Source: Microvelia longipes (lineage: Eukaryota > Arthropoda > Insecta > Hemiptera > Veliidae). From it: a DNA stretch of 64,000 nt. A program made the position numbers and the translations under genes. Below are positions 11,495 to 22,000 of the stretch, one piece after another; position 1 is the stretch's first letter; every line of letters starts with the position of its first letter. The stretch is taken from positions 10,732,340 through 10,796,339 of the forward strand of contig JACMZG010001913.1 of the NCBI GenBank assembly GCA_018340805.1. Reading direction: 5' to 3'. The notes under the pieces are model-generated. The model was not told where the DNA came from and made no database searches. It saw only the letters and a list, made by a program, of their open reading frames with translations.

Positions 11495-11740
11495 TTAATT
11501 TATGACTGGTTTAGCTGGTCTCTGGGGCCACTGTCGTCTCAGGCGCCTGGTAGGATTATCTGGAAGGGTTTTAGATGAGAGAAGTTTTACTAATGGATTG
11601 GTATTGTTTACTAGGGATTCATGGAACTTTTGGTAGCGGGATTTGGAGAGGTCTCTAACAAATGGGACTTTGAGGTCGTCATGTAGGGTAAGGTTAGAAA
11701 CATAAAAAGGAGCATTAGTGATTTTTCTGAGGTTATAATA
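11495..11740 (-). pseudogene. Non-LTR retrotransposon (Jockey-like) ORF2 C-terminus
   Basis: On the minus strand an 81-codon frame ends in a stop at 11495-11497. It reads ...ITNAPFYVSNLTLHDDL then KVPFVRDLSKSRYQKFH, a run with NPLVKLLSS, and RRLRRQWPQRP before the stop. This is the layout of the extreme C-terminus of Jockey-clade reverse transcriptase ORFs: 'NAPWYVRN..LH.DL..P.V', then a conserved F-H, then 'NPL' and a basic RRL(R/K)RRW end. A stop codon lies immediately upstream (TAG at 11741-11743) and the sequence then abuts a family E fragment, so the element is 5'-truncated and dead. A possible 3' UTR runs down to about 11380. The clade is assigned by motif memory; protein alignment would settle it. 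Confidence 0.75.
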
Positions 11741-11789
11741 CTAAAATAGAAAATCATGTATGAGATGACTCCAAAATTTTTCTCCTTAT

Positions 11790-11880
11790 CACATCGGATT
11801 CGCTACGCTCATCCTCACAACTTCAGACTCGCTTCGCTCTTCCTCACTACTTCAGACTCACTCCGCTCATCCTCAGACAA
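11790..11880 (-). repeat. Family E 3' fragment
   Basis: Reverse complement of the E tail. 'cacatcggattcgctacgct' and 'gactcgcttcgctc' are followed by further degenerate 'gactc(a/g)ct(t/c)cgctc' repeats, so the mirror motif GAGCGAAGCGAG is tandemly iterated here. Confidence 0.8.
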
Positions 11881-12639
11881 TATCCTCCTTCCTCTTTCCA
11901 TTCGTTTGAAAGAGTAGGTCATTTCAACTCGAAATTAAGGCTGACGTATTAACATTAGAAAGAACTCGACGAGAGTAAAAATGCCATATTTGTGGAGAGA
12001 ACACAAATCTTTAATTACATTTTAATTTTTTAACAAATCCAGAGTAACTACTCTCCTTAAATTTAGCAGCATTAGTGACTTTAAATACAGGATTCAAAGT
12101 ATGAGCGCTAGAGGAGATCATCATGATCAGAATAATAAAGCCTCTCCACTGATGTATTATTTATTTAAAATAAAGCATAACCGACTTTCAACCAACTAAA
12201 GGCCATCACAGTGCATAACAAACAAATAATTAAAAAAAATAAAAGTACAAAAACAATGCAAGAGGGTAAAATCATAAGTTAAAACAAAAATAAAAATATA
12301 TAAAAAAACAAACACTAAAACGCATTAAAGAATGAGAAAAAATATACCGGTGAGATGTTAGGAAGCTAGGTTTTGAGTCTTTTCTTACTGTTGACTAACC
12401 TTATCGTATTGAAGAGGAGGTGTTATTTTAGCTATTTCTCTTATCTAAATAGACACTTATTTTATTATTCTGACTTTAAATACCTTACAAGATACCCCAT
12501 AAATACCTTATAAGGGTAAGGTAGTGATTTATGTTCTCAGACAAAAATTAAGTCGTTTTTACTCAAGCAAATTCTTTTTTTTTGTCCATACTATAGCTTC
12601 CTTTTTTACTTAAAATGTCCATTTAAAAATTTAAACTTT
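11881..12639. other. Unannotated AT-rich stretch
   Basis: No gene seen. 12140-12360 is A-rich and resembles 9590-9960 ('cataaaagtaaaa', 'acgcatta', 'gagatgt', 'aagctaggtttt'), suggesting an unclassified dispersed repeat. Confidence 0.4.
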
Positions 12640-12666
12640 GGAGACTTATTCCCACCAAAATAGCGA

Positions 12667-12916
12667 TGGGTATACTAGTCGTATTGAAACGAAACTTAGT
12701 GTACTTAATTATTACGTAATAATATACACTTGTCCTAAATTTAAATTCAATTGGATTTTTTACAACTTTTTAAAAAATGTGCAAAAATCATTTGATAAAA
12801 ATTGAACCTATTCTGACAATGACATGAACTTGGTACATATGTAGTATCATACATGGCTCCATGCGTGCCAAACGTAATGGGTTATTGACGCTATGAAAAA
12901 ATATTATTATTTAAAT
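12667..12916. repeat. Long direct repeat flanking the LINE insertion (left copy)
   Basis: 250 bp from 'tgggtatactagtcgtattg' to 'attattatttaaat', near-identical to 13612-13862. It reads as a target-site duplication of family E sequence. Confidence 0.85.
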
Positions 12917-13611
12917 TATTTATTTATTTATTATTAAGGTGCTTAACACTAAGGTCATCAGCACCTCTTCTATATAGACAAAAAGATAAAATAGACTAAG
13001 ACTACACTGATGAGCAGGTCAAAATGCTTAAATATCATAATAAGATAAATTAAGTAAATCAAGTATAGAATAAAGATAAACTAAATATAAGATAAACACA
13101 GGGTGGTACAAGTATATTGTGTAAGTGTTTTTGTTTATTATTTCATTTAATATATTGTTTATTGTGTATTATTTATTTGTTATTTATTTATTTTATTTAA
13201 TTATATTACGCATTTATAAGTGTGTAATAGTATTAGTGTATACTGAAATGCTTTAAAGTTCTATAAAATTAGTTAAAAAGGTTTTAGTTATTAAGAGTTG
13301 GTTATATTTCGTTAAAGAACTCGTTGTCAAGGAGGAAATTAAAAAGATTTTGAATAGTGGGTTCATCATTGCCTAAAATTTCTTCCATTGTAGATGGTAT
13401 ATGATGAAATTTGAGAGAATCTTGAAGTATGAAACAATCTATCAAAAAATGTTTTACTGTCAAAGGCTCATTGCAGAGTCTACACTTGGGGTACTCTCTG
13501 TTCTTGTAAATAAATAGCTGTGCGTAAGTCTAGTGTGTCCGAGTCTCAATCTACATAGTACAGTTTCTTCATGTCTCTTTTCCCTGTAGCACGTTTTCCA
13601 CTCTTCTACTG
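12917..13611 (-). mobile_element. 5'-truncated non-LTR retrotransposon insertion (3' end only)
   Basis: Minus-strand insertion of 695 bp. It consists of a C-terminal ORF2 fragment (13302-13611), a 3' UTR, the hairpin-like end 'ggtgctgatgacctt' with 'aagcacctt', and a TAAA-type tail. The tail is seen on the plus strand as 'tatttatttatttatta' at 12917-12938. The ends meet the 250-bp direct repeats exactly. Confidence 0.85.
13302..13611 (-). pseudogene. Retrotransposon ORF2 C-terminal fragment, frameshifted
   Basis: Minus strand. The first frame reads VEEWKTCYREKRHEETVLC followed by RLRLGHTRLTHSYLF. A frameshift near 13505 is needed, after which the second frame reads YPKCRLCNEPLTVKHFLIDC and runs to a stop at 13302-13304. 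'RxGHTRLTHS.L' followed by a C-x2-C-x7-H-x4-C knuckle ('CRLCNEPLTVKHFLIDC') is the recognised C-terminal signature of I/Jockey-group non-LTR retrotransposons, downstream of the reverse transcriptase. All four metal ligands are intact. The 5' end is truncated, so there is no RT or endonuclease. Only the frameshift breaks the remaining frame, consistent with a fairly recent insertion or with an assembly indel. Confidence 0.85.
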
Positions 13612-13862
13612 TGGGTATACTAGTCGTATTGAAACGAAACTTAGTGTACTTAATTATTACGTAATAATATACACTTGTCCTAAATTTAAATTCAATTGGA
13701 TTTTTTACAACTTTTTAAAAAATGTGCAAAAATCATTTGATAAAAATTGAACTAATTCTGACAATGACATGAAACTTGGTACATGTTAGTATCATACATG
13801 GCTCCATGCGTGCCAAAACGTAATGGGTTATTGACGCTATGAAAAAATATTATTATTTAAAT
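13612..13862. repeat. Long direct repeat flanking the LINE insertion (right copy)
   Basis: 251 bp, near-identical to 12667-12916, differing by a handful of substitutions and single-base indels. E sequence continues after it without a gap. Confidence 0.85.
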
Positions 13863-14130
13863 CATAATTATTATTTTCCAGATAGCACAATTACGCCTAT
13901 AGACTGATTTTTGTACAAAGTTTCAACTCTATAGCATAAATACACTGGAAGGCACGATGATAACAAACACACACACCCGCATACACAAAAATATACAGAA
14001 ATCTTTGTAAAACCCACGCAAGAGGGTATTTAAACACCTGAAACGGATTATGCAAGTGGCGCTCTTGTTCGGAGTTTTTTTAGCTAACAAAATACTCCTA
14101 TGTATACGGTGTACATGAGGAAAAGTGATT

Positions 14131-14503
14131 GGCAATAAATACCTTCTGGTACTTTATAGAGTAAATTAAAATAAATACCTGCTGGAACTTTACAAAGTAA
14201 ATGGAAATAAATACCTGCTGGGACTTAACAAAGAAAATTACAATAAATACTGGGCTGGGCAATAAATACCTGCTGGGACTTACATAGTAAATGACAATAA
14301 ATACCTGCTGGGATTTACATAGTAAATGACAATAAATACCTGCTGGGACTTTACATAGTAAATGACAATAAATACCTGCTGGGACTTTACATAGTAAATG
14401 GCAATAAATACCTGCTGGGACTTTACATAGTAATGGCAATAAATACCTGCTGGGACTTTATAGTAAATGGCAATAAATACCTGCAGGGACTAAATAATAA
14501 ACA
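14131..14503 (-). repeat. 36-bp minisatellite, about 10 units
   Basis: The unit is 'caataaatacctgctggg' plus 'actttacatagtaaatgg'. Since 36 is a multiple of three, one minus-strand frame stays open for over 100 codons with a 12-residue repeat (CKVPAGIYCHLL). I read this as a by-product of the repeat length, not a protein. One unit is disrupted near 14245. Confidence 0.9.
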
Positions 14504-14768
14504 AATTACCCTTAAGATAAGATCATTTTAAAAATCGGATTAACTTTAAAAAAAAGAATTTCAAATGCATTACAAGATCAAATATAAATTAAATAAAAAT
14601 ATAAATTGCAATACCTCAAAACTGTTTTGGAGATAGATGTTATACCATACTGGCACATATAATAATATAATATACACATATAAACATAAAAGTATGGAAT
14701 TTATTAACATATAAAACACTGTAATAAGTCATGATACAAACATGTTTAGTTATAAGTAAATATATAAG

Positions 14769-14771
<3 letters not shown>

Positions 14772-14845
<74 letters not shown>
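14772..14845. repeat. (TA)n microsatellite
   Basis: About 37 uninterrupted TA dinucleotides. Confidence 0.95.
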
Positions 14846-14847
<2 letters not shown>

Positions 14848-15194
14848 CAAAACCAACAAATCAAGAGATGCGCAAAGAACCTCCGGACGACAACAAAACG
14901 TAGTTAATGAAGGAAGAACAAAAGTGAAAAATGAAACTAGCAATGAAGAAAATTATAGGATAAGAAAACAATTACAATCAGATAAGATGATAATTAGTGT
15001 TATTATAATATAAAACAATTAATAGCATCAAGACAACAACGACAAGACTCAGTCACTGGAAATCCTCAAGATATACCTGAGAATATTAAACTATGTAGAA
15101 TAGAAACGAGTAGTTTACTCGGGAAGTTATCACGTCATGGTTCCTAAGAGCGAGACGTAACAATGGTAAAGAAGAGCGGCAAACTGTCCGACAT
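14846..15194. other. Unannotated stretch
   Basis: No gene or repeat recognised. It is slightly less AT-rich than its surroundings. Confidence 0.4.
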
Positions 15195-15251
15195 TTTGTT
15201 TGTCGAAGAGGATGACACAATAAAATAACTTTACTGGACGTTGTATGAGAT
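15195..15251 (+). mobile_element. Possible left part of a split family T element
   Basis: 'gaggatgacacaataaaata' and 'ggacgttgtatgagat' match, in diverged form, the first part of family T up to the point where the next T copy is inserted. The right part continues at 15770. Confidence 0.5.
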
Positions 15252-15769
15252 CAAGGATCTTGAATAAAAGGGGATGACGCATTAAGGAACATTTCTGACC
15301 CCATGGAAGTTGTATGAGATAGAGAAATAGGAGCAAACATACATTCCCTTTGGTTATAATGAAAAAAACGCGCCAAACGCAGGTTATGTAGCAAGGTTGT
15401 CGAGTTTGCTTCTCAACTTTCTTCTGTGATTCTCGTGATTGTTACATTTGTGATGCTTGTTAAATTACTTGTACTTAATTAATTTTAAATGTTGGTCTAT
15501 ACTTAGTCACTTCAGTGAGTGATAATTTAAGCGTGTTATGTTATAAACAATAATAAACAATGGGAAACCATTGAGAGGTAAGTTTGCCTCTAAAATTTAA
15601 GACCTGCGCTGTTAAAGGAATTGTAAACAAGCGCAGTTTGTACCAAGCATGTGCAGTTGGTTTTTGACGTGTGTTTTGTGTTTTCTCTCTATTTTTTGGT
15701 TTTCGATGAGGTCACTTGTTTGTATGGCTAATCGACTTAGTGCGTCATCCCCTTTATTCAAGATCCTTG
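15252..15769 (+). mobile_element. MITE family T, nested full-length copy
   Basis: Starts CAAGGATCTTGAATAAAAGG and ends CCCTTTATTCAAGATCCTTG; 518 bp. The flanking octamers are TATGAGAT (15244-15251) and TATTAGAT (15770-15777), matching at 7 of 8. Sequence just right of the insertion continues the interior of another T element, so this copy jumped into an older relative. No transposase frame. Confidence 0.85.
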
Positions 15770-16205
15770 TATTAGATAGAGAAATAAGAGGACTTTTACC
15801 TTCTCATGGTTATAGCAAAACAAAGCGCGAAACGCAGGTTACGTAACAAAGATTAGTCGAGTTTGCTTCTCAAACTTCTTCTATGCTTGTCAATCGGAAT
15901 TGTCGGGATTTTAAATACCTTCGGTGTTTCTAAATCAATAAAAATAAAAAATAAAAGATCTTACTTTTTACTATCTGCTCTTTTTAATAAGCAAAACAAT
16001 GGGAAACCATCAGGAGATAAGTTTGCCTCTTAATTTAGAACGTGCGCAATTAATGTAATGATTGTATGCATGTCCAGTTCGTATCAAGCACGTGCAGTTT
16101 GCTTTTGACATGTGTATGTATTTTTCTCAATTTTTCTCTCGATGGAGTCACTTAGTTATATGGCAAAATCAACTTAGTGCGTCATCCCCTTTATTCGAGA
16201 ACCTT
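15770..16205 (+). mobile_element. MITE family T, right part of the host copy
   Basis: Begins inside the element ('tagatagagaaataag') and carries the interior blocks 'acgcaggttacgtaa', 'acaatgggaaaccatca' and 'gtttgcctct'. It ends in the T terminus 'catcccctttattcgagaa' plus 'ccttg' at 16205. Confidence 0.8.
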
Positions 16206-16640
16206 GATATGTAGACATTTTTTCATTTTCTTGACTGAATTCGTAAGTTTGTAATGTTCTTTATTGTGCTTCATGTCTAGTATAGAGATAAGTTTATTTG
16301 CATTAAGAAATATCGAAAACATAAAATACGAAGAAGAAATTCAAAAATCTGTTTTCAAATAATTAGTCCATAAAGAATAATAAGATTCTTCTTGTAAAAT
16401 TGTTCCGAATTCGACAAATCAATTTAAAGTATCCAGTTCTCAGCACTCTGATTATATAAAAACTCTAATATTTACCTCCAATTATTTTGTTTTGACATGA
16501 TAAACGTAATAAGGGCGAAGTAATAGGTCACCTAGCAAGAAGGCCACATTTTGGGCATATTTTGCTAACTCCCTTAGATAGAAGATAATGTTCAACCTTA
16601 TTAGTTCTAGTGCAGGCATTTTGAGTCTAATACTATAAGT
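16206..16640. other. Unannotated AT-rich stretch
   Basis: No feature that I can support. Confidence 0.4.
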
Positions 16641-17054
16641 CTTTTATCTCCAGACGGTGAAAAATGTTAGGTTTATTAACTAGTTTTTAGGGAGTAAAGA
16701 AGCACTTTTCTCCCATGGGAGTGAAAAGTGTTTCCTATTATTGGGTTATTTGAGCCAATTATACCAATTTTTTAGGGGAGTGGTATTCTTTAAATTTATA
16801 CAGGTGACCGATTAATTTTTTGCAATTTTCCCGGGGGTGGCACCCCCAAAATTTAAAAGGGAGACCCAACAAAACAATTTTTTTTTATTGGTTCAAAATC
16901 CGTTTCAGGTCAATAGATGTTGTTTGGAGCAATAAAACATTTTTGATTTTTTTTGTTGGCAGCCCCCCCTAAATTTAAAGGGGGTCCGACCCAAAAAAAT
17001 AAGAATAAAATACAACCAAACATGTTAAAATAAAATCAACGTCTGGAGATAAAA
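16641..17054. mobile_element. TIR element (family V), about 414 bp
   Basis: The left terminus 'cttttatctccagacg' is the inverse of the right terminus 'cgtctggagataaaa(t)'. The interior contains several G/C runs ('cccgggggtggcaccccc', 'agccccccctaaattt') but no frame. Part of it ('tttatacaggtgaccgat') recurs inverted at 19252-19285. Confidence 0.65.
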
Positions 17055-17190
17055 TCTTGTATGCACCTTGGGAGTAAAATGCTATTTCCCCCATCGCAAT
17101 TACCTCCCTCGGCTTCGCCTCGGAAGTTAATAGTCATAACTCTCTCGGCTTTGCCTGTGGAATTAAATAGTTTGGTACCCTCGGCTTACG
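17055..17190. other. Repeated 'cctcggcttcgcctcgg' motif block
   Basis: Three degenerate copies of 'ccctcggcttcgcctcgg' at about 17105, 17145 and 17170, each followed by 'ttaatag'-like sequence. The first includes the reverse complement of GCGAAGC. Confidence 0.6.
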
Positions 17191-17309
17191 CCTTAGGAAC
17201 ATAATAGCAGGAAAATAATAGCATTCTTTACTCCCTCGGTGCATAAATAACTATTATTACTTTCACTAGTAATAACACGTAACCCAGAAGCTTTCTTGGT
17301 CACATATAC

Positions 17310-17333
17310 ATACACACACACACAACACACACA

Positions 17334-17408
<75 letters not shown>
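17310..17408. repeat. (CA)n followed by (TA)n microsatellite
   Basis: About 13 CA repeats with one break, then about 36 TA repeats. Confidence 0.95.
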
Positions 17409-17409
<1 letters not shown>

Positions 17410-17411
<2 letters not shown>

Positions 17412-17472
17412 TGGTAGAGGCCCCTCTTTTATACTATATCCCCACCCTCTAACCACTACTGAACCCATGATA
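17410..17472 (-). promoter_or_regulatory. Family P promoter-like block (truncated)
   Basis: Minus strand: 'gggttcagtagtggttagag', 'ggtggggatatag' and TATAAAAG, then 'aggggcctcta'. The same block stands at 54368-54420 and in diverged form at 32058-32090. The TA tract replaces everything downstream. Confidence 0.65.
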
Positions 17473-17476
17473 TATC

Positions 17477-17477
<1 letters not shown>

Positions 17478-17562
<85 letters not shown>
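17478..17562. repeat. (TA)n microsatellite
   Basis: About 40 TA repeats with one TTT interruption. Confidence 0.95.
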
Positions 17563-17924
17563 CCATAAACTTCTGAGAGTCCTAAATTTTGCCTAATTGT
17601 GGCCGACCCACGGCCACATGGCTGTTGCCCTGCATCAGTTCGTGATATTACTAGTTTATATAAGTGTCATACTGCCACGATATAAGCCAATTTTCAAATG
17701 TACTAGTCAAAAAATGTGATTTGTTTACATTATGTTATATATGTCAATTAATAAAGCCATATCTAAAACTGATAATAAAATGTAACTTCGTATTTTTGTT
17801 AACCATACATAGAAGTGCATGTGTAAAAAATGTCAGTCCGATCACAACACGTTTTGAAGATTTGTGATTTTTTGACATGTTTGTGGGGTCATTATTGTGG
17901 GTTAATAATGTCACACATATTTTA
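17563..17924. other. Unannotated stretch
   Basis: No gene recognised. It contains the local palindrome-like 'tggccgacccacggccaca' at about 17600. Confidence 0.4.
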
Positions 17925-18055
17925 TAAACAACAGGGTTTGGGACTTTAACAAGGTTGATGTTTATACTCAGTTTTATTTCGATTCGAGAAAGCGTTCGTA
18001 AGTTATCGTGTCCCATAGAAACGTCTTGGAACAAAAATCTCGTACATACACACTA
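17925..18055 (+). repeat. Dispersed repeat F, copy 1
   Basis: Blocks 'aacaacagggtttgggact', 'aaggttgatgtttata', 'tttcgattcgagaaagcg' and 'ttcgtaagttatcgtgtccc', then 'atagaaacg'. Shared with 20195-20340 and 33975-34090. Confidence 0.75.
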
Positions 18056-18685
18056 AGTGAAGCCGATAAGACCTCGTATATTTAAAATTATTACTGGGAA
18101 CCTACAGACTTGGCTTATTCAACGATCTCACAACTTTTTACGCTAGACTTTTCTCTTTTTTACACGCATGTGTCTTTTTGATGGGATATAACTCTCGCCG
18201 TCAACTACAAATAAAATTAAAATAAACAGTAAAAAATTACAGCAACTTATACAAGCTTCTTAATTTATTGAGATAGGCTATGCCTCTTCGATATATCTCT
18301 ATGCCGTCCGTTAACAGTCATTATTAGCATCGGTAACATTAAAACTAGACCAGCAGTTTAACAACGAGTGTAATAAAACAAAATGAAACATAGACCTGAA
18401 AAAAGTTTTTTTTTGTTGGACTATTGTTATTTAGGTTCAAATGCACCCCAAAAATGTACAAATAATACCAAATGGAAAAAATAAGGAAAAAAAGAATATA
18501 ATTTATCTGTAGACACTGTCAATCTGACCTCGTCGTGATAAGATAAATAGTAATTATATATATACATATATAATGTTGACTCAATATCATCTTGATATCA
18601 AAACTATCGATCTTTTAACACGAGACTGCCTGTCTTAAAGACGTCAAAACATGTGAATATTAAAAACAAATAAAACGGGTAGAAC
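18056..18685. other. Unannotated AT-rich stretch
   Basis: No feature beyond a short (TA) run at about 18556-18572. Confidence 0.4.
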
Positions 18686-19025
18686 CATACAGATATATAA
18701 TATAAAGAGCATAGCCTATCTTAATACATTGCGGGTCTCTTAAACAACATCTTAAACAACATTTTGGGGCTCTCAGAAGCTTTGTGTAACCTCATTGAAA
18801 CCTTCTTCAAAAGTGACTTGTAGTTATTATAAATCAATTGTTTTCGGCTTCCCGGACATTGTTTGTGTTTAGATTAATGTTTTTAACGTTCTTCTATTTA
18901 AGTTATTGTAATTTTGTACTGATTATTTGATAAATTTTATTATATTTATAACCGAAAGTGGTCAGGTTAGTTTGTCGATGTTTCACAATATAACCTATAG
19001 GGGCTCTCCTTAGAATAATACTATA
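18686..19025 (+). mobile_element. MITE family A, degenerate copy
   Basis: Interior blocks 'agcctatcttaatacatt', 'tgtgtaacctcattgaaacc' and 'tcgatgtttcaca' align to the 1226-1548 copy. The terminal inverted repeats have decayed. Confidence 0.8.
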
Positions 19026-19173
19026 TTTCTTTATTAGTTTACGAACAGGCCAAATAGCCTAATTTATAAAGTTTAAAAGAAAAATACATTGTTTAAAAAG
19101 AGGAATTATACAAAAAACTTAACTTCAAAGAAATCTTAAGAAGCATATAAATAAATCAAACAATGAGTACATT

Positions 19174-19176
<3 letters not shown>

Positions 19177-19254
<78 letters not shown>
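19177..19254. repeat. (CA)n-(TA)n compound microsatellite
   Basis: About 15 CA repeats, then about 23 TA repeats with one TAAATA break. Confidence 0.95.
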
Positions 19255-19257
<3 letters not shown>

Positions 19258-19304
19258 TGATCGGTCACCTGTATAAATTTAGAAAGTTTTTTAACTATTG
19301 TTTT

Positions 19305-19336
19305 CGACTTGTAAAACAGAAATGTTTTACAAGTCG
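19305..19336. other. Perfect 14-bp hairpin with GAAA loop
   Basis: CGACTTGTAAAACA, loop GAAA, then the exact reverse complement. No T-run follows directly. Confidence 0.85.
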
Positions 19337-19439
19337 TAAATTTCTAAGCGAATTATTAGTTAATCAAGTAAAAATTTAAAATACGTAAAAAATCGTATAC
19401 TTGGTGATAAAAAGTAATGAAAAATTGTCAAAAGAGTGC

Positions 19440-19520
19440 GTCCGCAGTGAGGATAAAAATTGTAATCTTTGACAAAAGATTAAGACACTACCAGCTGAGC
19501 TAAAAGAGGAAAGCGACAAA
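19440..19520 (-). repeat. tRNA-like A-box sequence (SINE head or tRNA relic)
   Basis: On the minus strand, 'TTAGCTCAGCTGGTAGTG' (about 19487-19504) is an almost ideal tRNA D-arm / pol III A box, followed by 'tcttaatcttttgtcaaaga'. No proper T-arm or B box is found at the expected distance, so this is not an intact tRNA gene. Confidence 0.5.
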
Positions 19521-20194
19521 AGCAATTTTTCTTCCTTTAGTTACTTTTCTCGAGGTAGATTCAGACTAGGAGTTAAGTGATACTTTTCTCCCGATACAAG
19601 AGGAAGAAAAGTAAACTTTTCTCTTTTAGGAGTAAAACTAGATTATGTCACTAGGCTGTAAAATGAGATTTATAGCTTGACGAGCGAAACGAGTCAACAA
19701 TTAATTTCCAAACCAATAAAAGCCATGTTGCATATACTATTTTTTAGAAGCGCTATCGATAAAATAAAATTTAAAAATATTAAACATTATTTACCATTAA
19801 GAGTAGCAGGTATGAAGTAAAATTTTAAAGCCGGCGGACGTGAAGTAAAATTTTTATCACATGAGCAATATTTTTTTTCTTTAGTGACATTTTTAAAGTT
19901 ATAAAGCAGACACTTTACAGCCGCCCTCATAAAAATGTAATTATCTTAGAGAGTGAACTCGGAGCAATGTTTAAGTGACTGCCACCGATTTTTCAGATGA
20001 TGCTGGGCATCAAATCAAAATTTTATTAATGCACAACCTTAAATTTAATTTAACTTAAAGGTAACATTTGTGATTAATTAATTACGAGTCCTTCAAATAG
20101 GTTTGTACAATTAGAAGTTAACTTACAAACATTCAGCAGCAGGACTTAACTAAAACAAAAAATATTACTTATTAAATTATGTTTGGAGGAATCA
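19521..20194. other. Unannotated AT-rich stretch
   Basis: No gene recognised. It contains a weak E-like 'gacgagcgaaacgagtcaa' at about 19680. Confidence 0.4.
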
Positions 20195-20340
20195 AAAACA
20201 ATAGGCTTCGGGACTGAGATATATATAAGGTTGATGTTAGTAGCAAGTTTCAGTTCGATTCGACATGGACTTTGTAAGTTATTGTTTTTCGCGGAAAAGT
20301 CAAGAAAGAAAATGTCGTACATATACCTTATTACCTCAAT
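20195..20340 (+). repeat. Dispersed repeat F, copy 2
   Basis: 'aaacaataggcttcgggac', 'aaggttgatgttagtagc', 'agtttcagttcgattcga' and 'tttgtaagttattg' align with the copy at 17925. Confidence 0.7.
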
Positions 20341-20381
20341 TTCTTTAAAAATTCGCTAAAAACGGGCAACTTACAAATTAA

Positions 20382-20382
<1 letters not shown>

Positions 20383-20458
<76 letters not shown>
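20383..20458. repeat. (TA)n microsatellite
   Basis: About 38 uninterrupted TA repeats. Confidence 0.95.
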
Positions 20459-20461
<3 letters not shown>

Positions 20462-21081
20462 TAAGGTAGAGCCGCACTCGCTTTTAGGGTTGGATTCCAT
20501 CCTTGCATTTTAATAGCACATTTTTATTCAAAATTAAATTTTATTTTAGTTTTTTTTAGTTAAGCAAATCAGTTAAATGGTTTATGCTACGTTAGTTAGG
20601 TTTAGGTTACGTTAAGTTACGGCTACCAAATTTAATTTACCACTTTTTTAGTTAAATAAATTATTCTAATAGATCAATTAAGATTAAATAGAGAAGATTA
20701 ATTAAGAAAAATATTAACAAAAATAATAATAAAATAAAATAGTTATATTTTAATAGTAATAAATTAAAATTAGGTTAATAATTAATTAACAGTCATGTAA
20801 ATAAACAATAGTGCTTCATAAGCAAAGAAGAGTTAGGACAAATAATTAAGTAATAAAAAATAATAATGATAATATTTATTTTCATCAATAAAAATACATT
20901 AATATTCACTATGCTAATTTTTATTATGTATAATAAGACTATTTTTTAATTATATTTTGACTTTATGATTTAAGAAGACAAAAAAGAAACTATACAGGGC
21001 AAAAAATAATCTTATTTTATAATACACTGGTATACATCATTTTACTTATTGATGACAGCTCTCAGTAAGTGTTTTAGAAAC
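20459..21081. other. Unannotated, very AT-rich stretch
   Basis: No supportable feature. Confidence 0.4.
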
Positions 21082-21089
21082 ACCTAGAG

Positions 21090-21992
21090 CAGCGTTCCCC
21101 AACCTTTTCAGTACCGCGACCCTATAATTTGCTTTTCTTAAGTTTGGCTACCCAAATTCATTATTTTGCATAACCTGAAAATTGCAGGCGTTTTTATTTA
21201 TTGCCGAACTAGTTATGACCCTACAGACATCGTCAAATCATAATTTTCATGAGGTTTTTATACCTAAATAGAAAACTACACACTAATTGGAGTTCAAAAG
21301 AAGTCCATTATATAATTATATATATAGCAATAAAATATAAAATAAAAAATTAAATTTATAAATGAGCATTTATTATTTAAAGGAAAAAATCAAATAATGA
21401 TTATAGTAAGCAAAAAAAATAAAAAAATAAAATATGTATCATATCAATGACTAATTTGTTGCGGTTGTTTTCCACTAATAAGTCAAGTCGTGTTTTGTTT
21501 ATTCATTTCACTACTTTAATTAAAACGGAAAACTATAAAATAAATAAACTGATAAAATAATTTTAATTAAAAAACTTGTACGCGATATTAAACTACGTTG
21601 ATGTTTGTTGGAACCAAATTCACATATAATTGAACATTATAATTTTAATAACCCGAACCTTTAAAAGAAGTAATAAGAAACTGTTAAACACAGTATTATC
21701 ATAGGTATAACAATTCATCAAAGTTAGCAAGAATTAGATAAAGGGTGCCTCTGTCGGTAAAGGACTTCTTAGAAATTTTTTGGTCGCGGCTTCTTTGGTT
21801 ATCGCATGTTTAAAGTATTAACAATTTCTAAAAATAATATCTGTTTAAGCAAATCTGTTATTTGCCTATAATATATATCTTTTCACATAAATCTTAGTCA
21901 TTTTTTGGTACATGATAATAAAAAATTTGGCGACCCAAAAAATTTCGTTCGCGACCCAATCTGTGTCACGACCCAAGGGTTGGGAAGGGCTG
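21090..21992. mobile_element. hAT-type MITE, 903 bp, perfect target duplication
   Basis: Begins CAGCGTTCCCCAACCTTTTC and ends AAGGGTTGGGAAGGGCTG. Inside the ends are inverted 'ccgcgacccta' and 'ttgggtcgc'-type blocks, as seen in many hAT families whose ends read CAG(t/c)GGTTCCCAACC. It is flanked by identical octamers ACCTAGAG (21082-21089 and 21993-22000), the 8-bp duplication expected of hAT transposases. The interior is AT-rich and has no transposase frame, so it is non-autonomous. Confidence 0.92.
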
Positions 21993-22000
21993 ACCTAGAG

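Larger units (their letters stand above)
12640..14095 (-). repeat. Family E copy interrupted by a retrotransposon end
   Basis: E sequence in reverse orientation runs from 12640 to 12916 and resumes at 13612, up to the head region at about 14095 ('gatgataacaaacacacaca', 'aaacacctgaaacggatta'). Between the two parts lies a non-LTR retrotransposon 3' end (12917-13611). The E segment 12667-12916 is repeated almost exactly at 13612-13862. Confidence 0.8.

Noticed and set aside
15560..15600. ATG...GAG/GTAAGT as a first exon with splice donor in family T
   Set aside because: The frame after the ATG is only three codons (MGN H then stop) and the sequence is a repeated MITE interior.
19440..19520. 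Functional tRNA-Lys-like gene on the minus strand
   Set aside because: Good D-arm, but no T-arm/B box at the right spacing.
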